Shown here one piece after another: positions 1 through 4,960 of a stretch of DNA of 5,701 nucleotides (position 1 is its first letter; every line of letters begins with the position of its first letter). The position numbers and the translations under genes were made by a program. The DNA comes from Phycisphaeraceae bacterium (GTDB taxonomy: Bacteria > Planctomycetota > Phycisphaerae > Phycisphaerales > Phycisphaeraceae): positions 1-5,701 of the forward strand of contig PUMS01000397.1 in assembly GCA_003551485.1 (NCBI GenBank), given 5' to 3'. A model generated the notes under the pieces. The model made no database searches. It was given only the letters and a program-made list of their open reading frames with translations, and was not told the origin of the DNA.

Positions 1-1244
1 CCGCTCCATCGCGTCCGGCCACCCCGCTGGATGCCGCTGCGGGCCCGCACGGCGGGGGCGGGCCGGGCCGGGGCACAGCGGCCGCGGAGGGTGCAGGGGG
101 TGATGACGATCTGGCTGCGCTGGCCGGGGCGGCCTCGCAGGATGAACCGCCCGCGGCGACGGATGCGGACCTGACGTCGCTGGACACCATCACCGCTGCC
201 GGCCGCGGTGCCCGGGGCGTCCGCGGCCGGAGCGGGTCGCGCCGGCGCGGGGGCCGGGCGCGGGGGTCGGCAAGGTCGGTGGCCGTGGCGTGCGGGGTGA
301 TGCTGCTGCTGACCCTGCTCGTGCCCTGGGGCACGCGCATGGTCGAGGACCCGGACCGCGAGCGGGCCTACGCCCAGCCCGTCTTCTCGTGGAACCTTCT
401 GGCCGATGGCGCGCCGATGTGGTGGGTATTCCTGATCGGTACCTGGCTGATCGGCCTGCTGGTGCTGATCTTCAGCGCCACGCTGGCCCACCTGCCCCGG
501 GCGGTGGCGTTTCTTTCCTGCGGCGGGGCGGGTCTGCTGCTGGCCATGGGCCTTGCCCTGGCCGGACTGGATCGGGTGGACCTGGTCCTGCCCACCGCGC
601 AGACGGTGTGGGTGGTGGTTTCGGTGGTGTGGCTGCTGTCGGTGGTCGCCGCGCTGACCGGGCTGCACCTGCGCGGCCACCTCGGCCGCGGGCCGGGCAC
701 CCGCGCGGCGGTGGCGGTGACCTGCGGGCTGATGGGCGCGCTGACGGCGGCGCTGCTGATCGGCGGGGTGGTGGCGTTCGCGGGGGTGAGCGGGCCGGGC
801 GGGGCGTTGACCTTGTGGTTCCTGGGCGGTGCGCTGGTGGCGGCGCTGTTGATCGTGGCGGCGGTGCTGGCCGAGCTGGATGCCAGCGCCCGGCGCGGCC
901 ACTACGTGGCACAGTCGCTGCTGTGCGCGTACCTGGGCGTGGTGGGCCTGGTGCTGTGGCTGATGATCGGGGCGGTGCTGGACCGCGGCGAAGGCACGGC
1001 GATCCTGCCGCTGCTCAATTACATCACCTTCAGCGTCGGGGCGTGCCTGGCGCTGGTGACGGTGGGGACGGTGACGCTCGTGGTGGACCTTTCGCGCGGC
1101 GAGCCGCTGGAGCCGCCCACGCGCGGCGCGGGCGCTTCGGGTGTCGAGGCCAAGCTGCGCGAGGTGCAGCAGATGTACCGCCAGGGCACGATCAACCACG
1201 AGGAGTACCAGCAGTTGCGCCAGCGCATCCTCACGCGGGTGTGA
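1..1244 (+). CDS. Polytopic membrane protein with C-terminal SHOCT-like domain (5' partial)
   Basis: Function unknown; an integral inner-membrane protein. The reading frame is open from base 3, giving at least 413 residues, so the gene begins upstream. A GTG at 279 could be called as a start, but it has no well-placed ribosome binding site and sits at the edge of the first membrane segment. The upstream codons are G/C-ending and encode a plausible cytoplasmic segment: Ala/Gly/Pro-rich, then acidic (DDD at 34-36), then Arg/Gly-rich (67-92). About eight hydrophobic segments follow, near residues 92-110, 139-163, 166-189, 201-223, 234-261, 268-291, 301-326 and 334-362. Residues 380-411 (AKLREVQQMYRQGTINHEEY and on) match the SHOCT pattern of a short helical hairpin with a central G-x-I-x-x-x-E-Y/F turn. 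Eight segments put both the Arg-rich N-terminal part and the SHOCT tail in the cytoplasm. SHOCT domains are thought to mediate oligomerisation. The membrane topology is well supported; no specific family is recognised. Confidence 0.8.
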   Translation, partial: APSRPATPLDAAAGPHGGGGPGRGTAAAEGAGGDDDLAALAGAASQDEPPAATDADLTSLDTITAAGRGARGVRGRSGSRRRGGRARGSARSVAVACGVMLLLTLLVPWGTRMVEDPDRERAYAQPVFSWNLLADGAPMWWVFLIGTWLIGLLVLIFSATLAHLPRAVAFLSCGGAGLLLAMGLALAGLDRVDLVLPTAQTVWVVVSVVWLLSVVAALTGLHLRGHLGRGPGTRAAVAVTCGLMGALTAALLIGGVVAFAGVSGPGGALTLWFLGGALVAALLIVAAVLAELDASARRGHYVAQSLLCAYLGVVGLVLWLMIGAVLDRGEGTAILPLLNYITFSVGACLALVTVGTVTLVVDLSRGEPLEPPTRGAGASGVEAKLREVQQMYRQGTINHEEYQQLRQRILTRV

Positions 1245-1285
1245 CGTGCCGCCCCCCGCCGCGCCGGTTCAGATGGCAAGACAGT

Positions 1286-1289
1286 GGAG
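1286..1289 (+). promoter_or_regulatory. Ribosome binding site for the rhodanese-like lipoprotein gene
   Basis: GGAG lies 8 nt before the ATG at 1298. It decides the start: the same frame is open far upstream across the membrane-protein gene, but only here do a Shine-Dalgarno core, an ATG and a signal peptide coincide. A second ATG follows directly at 1301 and would work equally well. Confidence 0.6.
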
Positions 1290-1297
1290 TCCTGACG

Positions 1298-1852
1298 ATG
1301 ATGCGAACGGTACTTTGCAGCGCCATGGCCTGTCTGATGGTGCTTTGGGTTCTGCTGGCCGCCGCCGGCTGCGAGCGGGACATCTATGACACGGATGTGA
1401 CGGTGGTGGACCTCGAGCAGATGCGCCGGTACCAGCAGGAAGCCGTCGCCGATGCGCGCGTACGCATCGTGGATGTGCGCCAGCCCGAGCAGTTCCGCCG
1501 CGCCCACATCCCCGGCGCGGTCAACATCCCCCTGCCGCAGATCAGCCGCGGTCACGAGTTGCTGGCCGGTGCGCGTCGGGTGGTGTTCTACTCGGCCACG
1601 GGCACCGATTACCTGTCGCGTGCCGCGGCCAAGAAGGCGATGCGGCAGCGCCAGCGCGGCGCGGTCGAGTTCCGCGGCGGCCTCGAGGCCTGGGCCGAGG
1701 CCGGCCTGCCCCTGGCCGGCGAAGAAGCCCAACAGATCGAAACCGACCCCGCCCCGCCCCCGGAATCCCCGCAATCCCCGCAATCCCCGCAATCCCCGGA
1801 ACCCCCGCAAGCGCCACCCCCGCAAGCGCCGCAGACCCCGGATGAGGACTGA
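1298..1852 (+). CDS. Predicted lipoprotein with rhodanese-like domain lacking the catalytic cysteine
   Basis: 184 residues. The N-terminus is a lipoprotein-type signal: a short charged start, a hydrophobic core at 11-23 and AAGC at 22-25, giving Cys25 as lipidation site. The -3 residue is Ala, which is tolerated but not ideal. Residues about 35-140 read as a single rhodanese domain: VRIVDVRQPEQF (55-66), the AHIPGAVNIPL signature (69-79), VVFY (95-98) before the active-site loop, and the FRGGLEAWAEAGLPL ending (125-139). Active rhodaneses carry the persulfide-forming Cys right after the VVFY strand. Here that position is Ser99, and the loop reads SATGTDYLS, also lacking the usual Arg. Sulfurtransferase activity is therefore unlikely, and a binding role is possible. 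Residues 150-184 are a disordered Pro/Gln/Ser tail. The gene starts 53 bp after the membrane-protein gene and probably shares its transcript. Confidence 0.85.
   Translation: MMRTVLCSAMACLMVLWVLLAAAGCERDIYDTDVTVVDLEQMRRYQQEAVADARVRIVDVRQPEQFRRAHIPGAVNIPLPQISRGHELLAGARRVVFYSATGTDYLSRAAAKKAMRQRQRGAVEFRGGLEAWAEAGLPLAGEEAQQIETDPAPPPESPQSPQSPQSPEPPQAPPPQAPQTPDED
1763..1807 (+). repeat. 9-bp tandem repeat encoding Ser-Pro-Gln units
   Basis: About five consecutive 9-bp units of the form [CG]AATCCCCG run from 1763 to 1807. The first three internal copies are identical (CAATCCCCG) and the last is degenerate (GAACCCCCG). Diverged CAAGCGCC-type copies follow to about 1830. The unit length is a multiple of three, so gain or loss of units would change the Ser-Pro-Gln tail of the lipoprotein without shifting the frame. 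Confidence 0.85.
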
Positions 1853-1918
1853 TCGCCCGGTCGCACCCCGCGATGGCCGCCGGTGGCGAGCGGCGGCGGT
1901 GGCGGATACAACGTGGGT

Positions 1919-3367
1919 ATGGGGCGAGCGAAGAAGAAGCTGGAACTGGATGAAGACGCCACCGGCTGGCGCGAGATGGCCTGGATGGTGGGCCTGTGCG
2001 TGCTGCTGGTGGCGGCGATGGGCGTGGTGGCCTGGTACGTGGTCGAGCCGGCGCCGCCGCGGCGGGTGACGATCGCGGCCGGGCCGTCGGATGGGGCCTA
2101 TTACGCCTTCGCCCAGCGCTACGCGGCCCATTTCGCGGAAAAGGGCATCGAACTGGAGGTGCTCGAGACCGCCGGCACGCCCGACAACATCGCCCGCCTG
2201 CTGGCCGATGAGCCCGAGGCCGACCTCGCCATCGTGCAGGCGGGGGTGGCCGCACCCGAGCAGGCGCGGCGGCTGGAGGCGCTGGTGCGGGTGGGGCTGG
2301 AGCCGATATGGCTGTTTCACCGGGCCGACCTCGAGCTCGACCGGCTGACCGACCTTCGCGGCCGGCGGATCGCGGTGGGCCTGGAGGACTCGGGCACGCG
2401 CTTTGCCGCGAAGCAGTGGCTGACCCTGGCGGGCATCGACCCGCAGGCCGACGGCACCGAGTTCATCACCGCGGGCAACACCGAAAGCAAGCAACTGCTC
2501 GATGCCGGTGAGATCGATGCGGCCATCATCGTGCTCTCGCCCAAGGCGCCGCTGATCGAGACGATGGTGCGCAACCCGCGGCTTGCGCTGCACGATGTGC
2601 GCGATGCGCGGGCGTTTGCCCGCCACCTGACGCACATGACGCCGGTGACGTTCCTGGCCGGGGTGATCGACTTTCCCTCACAGCTCCCGCCGCGCGATAC
2701 CCGCCTGCTGGCCAACTCGGCGCTGATCGTGGGCGGGCCGGGGCTGCACGATGGCATCGTGCAACTGGCCATCGATGCGGCCAAGGAGGTGCACGCCGAG
2801 GCCGACCTGCTGGGCGATCCGGGCCGCTTCCCCGACCGGCCGGTGGGTGACATCCCCACGGGCGCGTTCGCCGAGCACTACCTGCGCCACGGCCCCAACT
2901 GGCTTCAGCGCCAGCTCCCGTTCTGGGCCGCCACGCTGGTGGCACGGGCGTGGATCGTGGTGCTGCCGATGCTGACGCTGGCCATCCCCCTGTTCCGGAT
3001 GCTGCCACCGGTCTACAACTGGCGCATCCGGGCACGGGTGTACCGCTGGTACAAGCGCATCCGCCGGCTGGATGACCGCGCGGAGACGATGGAGGATGTC
3101 GAGCAGTTGAAGCTGGTTCAGGAAGAGCTGGCGGCGATCGAGCAGGAGGTGCGCCAGGTGCGCGTGCCCCTTTCCTACATGGACCAGTACTACGACCTGC
3201 GCCTGCACCTTCGCATGGTCCGCACCCGCATCGACGACCGCATCACCCGCGTGAGCAAGGGTGGGGGTGGCGAGGGGAATGGCGCAGGGCATGGCGAGGG
3301 TGATGGTGATGGTGGTGAGACTGAAGCCGCAGAAGGCCGCCGCACGGCGGCCGTGCCCGGCGCATGA
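1919..3367 (+). CDS. Membrane-tethered TAXI-family TRAP solute-binding protein
   Basis: 482 residues from the ATG at 1919. In-frame GTG codons at 1913 and 1883 are alternatives, and no site has a strong ribosome binding site, so the start is uncertain. Order: basic N-terminus (KKK), membrane segment about 20-43, a periplasmic binding domain about 48-330, a second membrane segment about 337-360, a basic stretch, a likely coiled coil about 386-447, and a Gly-rich tail from 448. The binding domain has TAXI-type features: VTIAAGPSDGAYYAFAQRYA (50-69), ADLAIVQAGV (101-110), LRGRRIAVGLEDSGT (146-160), a TAGN segment (184-187) before LDAGEIDAAIIVLSP (194-208), and LLANSALIVGG (263-273). TAXI proteins bind small organic anions or amino acids for TRAP transporters and are usually free or singly anchored, about 320 residues long. 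This one is longer, held at both ends, and no permease gene is nearby. The second membrane segment and the PPVYNWRIRARVYRWY motif recall a widespread double-anchored TAXI subtype. The ligand cannot be predicted. Confidence 0.9.
   Translation: MGRAKKKLELDEDATGWREMAWMVGLCVLLVAAMGVVAWYVVEPAPPRRVTIAAGPSDGAYYAFAQRYAAHFAEKGIELEVLETAGTPDNIARLLADEPEADLAIVQAGVAAPEQARRLEALVRVGLEPIWLFHRADLELDRLTDLRGRRIAVGLEDSGTRFAAKQWLTLAGIDPQADGTEFITAGNTESKQLLDAGEIDAAIIVLSPKAPLIETMVRNPRLALHDVRDARAFARHLTHMTPVTFLAGVIDFPSQLPPRDTRLLANSALIVGGPGLHDGIVQLAIDAAKEVHAEADLLGDPGRFPDRPVGDIPTGAFAEHYLRHGPNWLQRQLPFWAATLVARAWIVVLPMLTLAIPLFRMLPPVYNWRIRARVYRWYKRIRRLDDRAETMEDVEQLKLVQEELAAIEQEVRQVRVPLSYMDQYYDLRLHLRMVRTRIDDRITRVSKGGGGEGNGAGHGEGDGDGGETEAAEGRRTAAVPGA
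3259..3318 (+). repeat. Gly-rich low-complexity tract in the 3' end of the TAXI gene
   Basis: A G-rich stretch with near-repeats of GGTGAT and GGCGAGGG/GGCGCAGGG. It encodes alternating Gly with Asp, Glu, Asn or His (residues 448-467 of the TAXI protein). It looks like an expanded simple-sequence tail beyond the predicted coiled coil and is probably disordered. Confidence 0.6.
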
Positions 3368-3439
3368 AGGCGCGGCGGACATGCGCCAACGCGGTTCCGC
3401 CGACCTGACCGGACCGTCCACCGCGGCCCACGAGAACCC

Positions 3440-3444
3440 GGAGG
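3440..3444 (+). promoter_or_regulatory. Strong ribosome binding site (GGAGG)
   Basis: GGAGG lies 7 nt before the ATG at 3452, the best Shine-Dalgarno match in the window. It fixes the start of the following exported protein, whose signal peptide begins directly at that ATG. Confidence 0.75.
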
Positions 3445-3451
3445 ACCGGCA

Positions 3452-4918
3452 ATGGCACACCATGCCAAGGCAACCGCGCTGTACCTGGCCGTGATCGCAG
3501 CGGCGGCTTGCCTCTTCGCTTCCCTCGATGCCTCCGCTGCCCCCGGCGCCACCGTGGCAGCGGATGATGCCGAGCCCTCGTGGCACCACGATGTGGAGCT
3601 GACACTGCGCCCCGCTGCGGCGCCCAGCCCGGCCCTGCGCTACCGGCTGCTGCCGCCCGCCATCGACCGCCGGCCGGGCAACGCCGCCGAGTTCTACCTG
3701 GAGGCCGCAGCGCTGTTGGAGGAGATAGACCGGGCGACGCAGCGCGCGATCAACAGGGTGTTCGATATGCCGATCGAGCAGCTTCGTGCCGACACGCCGC
3801 ACGGGATCATCGAGCCGTTTGAACCTGCGCTGCAGAAGGTCGCGGAGGGGGCGCGGCGGGACCATTGCATATGGGAGTTGCCCACCCGCTCTGATGGCAT
3901 CCATGTCGAAAAGCCGGAGTTGCGGCATATCTCCAAGATAAGGGTGGCACTGCAGTTGCGCTCGCGGCTGGCGCTGGTCGAAGGCCGATTCGATGATGCC
4001 TGGCACGACTACCAGACGCTGATGGCACTTTCCCGTCACATGACCCAGGGCCGCTCGACATCGCGCGCCTTTCCAGCGCTCGGCGGGGTCAGTGCTGTGT
4101 TGCGGCAGATCGAAGATGCCATCCAGCAGCCCCAGGCGCCCAACCTCTACTGGGCACTGTCGACCCTGCCCGAATCATTGCTCGATGCGCGAACTGCGTT
4201 CGAATTCGAGGAGGGGCGCCTGTGGTGGGAACTGGCCGGACCGCAGCGCGGTGATGCGCTTCTGCGCGATGAACTCGATGTTGAAGGGTTCATCCGGTTC
4301 ATCACAGCGCCGGGCGGACTGCGGGACGATGACGCCGATGTGCCCCTCCGTGATGTTGAGAGGACGATGGCGCTGACATTCCTCACGATCAAGTATCCCC
4401 GGGCCCGGCAGTGGCTGATCGCTCAGGGCGTGGATGAGGCCGACATCGATGCCATGGCCGTGCACCGGGTCGTGATGCGCTATTATGTCGAGGGTCATAC
4501 CGCGGCAGACCATTCGCTTCTCAAATGGGGGTTGCTGCCCCGGGGCGAAGCCGCCGATCATCTTCACAGCGGGATGATTCAAGAGGTGGAAGGTCGGTTA
4601 CATCGTGAGGATCCGCTCATGCTGTTTCCGCACGCAGGTCGTATCAGATTCGGTTACCGCCGCGCTTCGGACATGATCAGCCGTCGCATCGCCATGCTGC
4701 GCATCATCGAGGCCATCCGCATGTACATCGCCGAGCATGGCACCGCCCCGGATACGCTCGCGGACATCACGGCCGTGCCCGTGCCGGCCGACCCCAGCAC
4801 CGGCGAGCCGTTCCGTTACGAGCGGAATGGCAACACCGTGATCATCGCCTCCGCCCCCGATGGGGAGGATGCCCCGTACATTCCTGGTTTTCGCTTCACG
4901 CTGCATTTCGAGAACTGA
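3452..4918 (+). CDS. Exported helical protein of unknown function with pseudopilin-like C-terminal segment
   Basis: 488 residues. A Sec signal peptide is visible: hydrophobic 9-24, then ASA at 27-29 with likely cleavage before Ala30. The mature part opens with ALRYRLLPPAIDRRPGNAAE (61-80); from memory, this 'LRYxLLP...PGNAA..Y' opening is common in secreted or anchored planctomycete proteins. The body is mostly helical. Residues about 165-197, with LRSRLALVEGRFDDAWHDY, look like a TPR-type hairpin. The C-terminal section 411-468 runs through RIIEAIRMYIAEHGTAPDTL and then PADPSTGEPFRYERNGN with IIAS. This resembles the globular part of type II secretion pseudopilins (residue spacing A-R-Y-G-P-L, then DPxTGxPFxY), but there is no N-terminal pilin helix. 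No catalytic motif is apparent. A downstream exported gene follows after 42 bp. Base composition is less GC-rich than in the three upstream genes, with occasional ATA, AGG and AGA codons. The gene call is secure; the function is not known. Confidence 0.85.
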   Translation: MAHHAKATALYLAVIAAAACLFASLDASAAPGATVAADDAEPSWHHDVELTLRPAAAPSPALRYRLLPPAIDRRPGNAAEFYLEAAALLEEIDRATQRAINRVFDMPIEQLRADTPHGIIEPFEPALQKVAEGARRDHCIWELPTRSDGIHVEKPELRHISKIRVALQLRSRLALVEGRFDDAWHDYQTLMALSRHMTQGRSTSRAFPALGGVSAVLRQIEDAIQQPQAPNLYWALSTLPESLLDARTAFEFEEGRLWWELAGPQRGDALLRDELDVEGFIRFITAPGGLRDDDADVPLRDVERTMALTFLTIKYPRARQWLIAQGVDEADIDAMAVHRVVMRYYVEGHTAADHSLLKWGLLPRGEAADHLHSGMIQEVEGRLHREDPLMLFPHAGRIRFGYRRASDMISRRIAMLRIIEAIRMYIAEHGTAPDTLADITAVPVPADPSTGEPFRYERNGNTVIIASAPDGEDAPYIPGFRFTLHFEN

Positions 4919-4949
4919 GGCACCTGACACGGCCCAGACGCCTCAACAC

Positions 4950-4953
4950 GGAG
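4950..4953 (+). promoter_or_regulatory. Ribosome binding site (GGAG) for the last gene
   Basis: GGAG lies 7 nt before the ATG at 4961, the same spacing as at the preceding gene. It supports 4961 as the start of a gene that runs off the window. Confidence 0.65.
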
Positions 4954-4960
4954 CGCTCAC

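Noticed and set aside
238..249. 12-bp perfect palindrome CGCGCCGGCGCG
   Set aside because: It sits within Arg/Gly codons of the first gene. GC-only palindromes of this size are common in such DNA, and nothing suggests an operator.
290..1297. Upstream extension of the rhodanese gene frame across the membrane-protein gene
   Set aside because: This part is Arg/Gly-rich, has no hydrophobic or domain pattern, and overlaps a clear membrane protein in another frame. The lipoprotein signal and ribosome binding site place the start at 1298.
1883..1918. GTG at 1883 as the start of the TAXI gene
   Set aside because: It would add a Gly-rich leader of 12 residues with no ribosome binding site. The ATG at 1919 starts a compact basic N-terminus before the membrane segment. 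GTG at 1913 remains possible.
1019..2635. 538-codon open frame on the - strand
   Set aside because: It lies antisense across three better-supported genes. Its translation lacks domain order and is rich in Arg, His and Pro, typical of an antisense shadow in high-GC coding DNA.
3259..3300. Second G-quadruplex candidate in the Gly-rich tail of the TAXI gene
   Set aside because: Four G-runs exist, but one loop is about 9 bases, outside the usual limit of 7. The G content is explained by Gly codons.
3369..3387. Possible hairpin after the TAXI gene (GGCGC and GCGCC arms)
   Set aside because: The stem is only 5 bp with a 9-base loop and there is no T-run, so it is not a convincing terminator.
3391..3400. 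GCGGTTCCGC inverted repeat between the TAXI gene and the next gene
   Set aside because: The 4-bp arms and 2-base loop are too short for a terminator and expected by chance at this GC content.
3452..3511. Cys20 of the exported protein as a lipidation site
   Set aside because: The preceding residues are AAAA rather than a lipobox, and a better Sec cleavage site (ASA) follows at 27-29.
2678..4039. 453-codon open frame on the - strand
   Set aside because: It is antisense to the TAXI gene and the following exported-protein gene, crossing the intergenic gap with no start signal or recognisable domain. It is a GC-driven shadow.
4951..4958. 8-bp palindrome GAGCGCTC next to the last ribosome binding site
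   Set aside because: It is too short to call an operator without conservation data.
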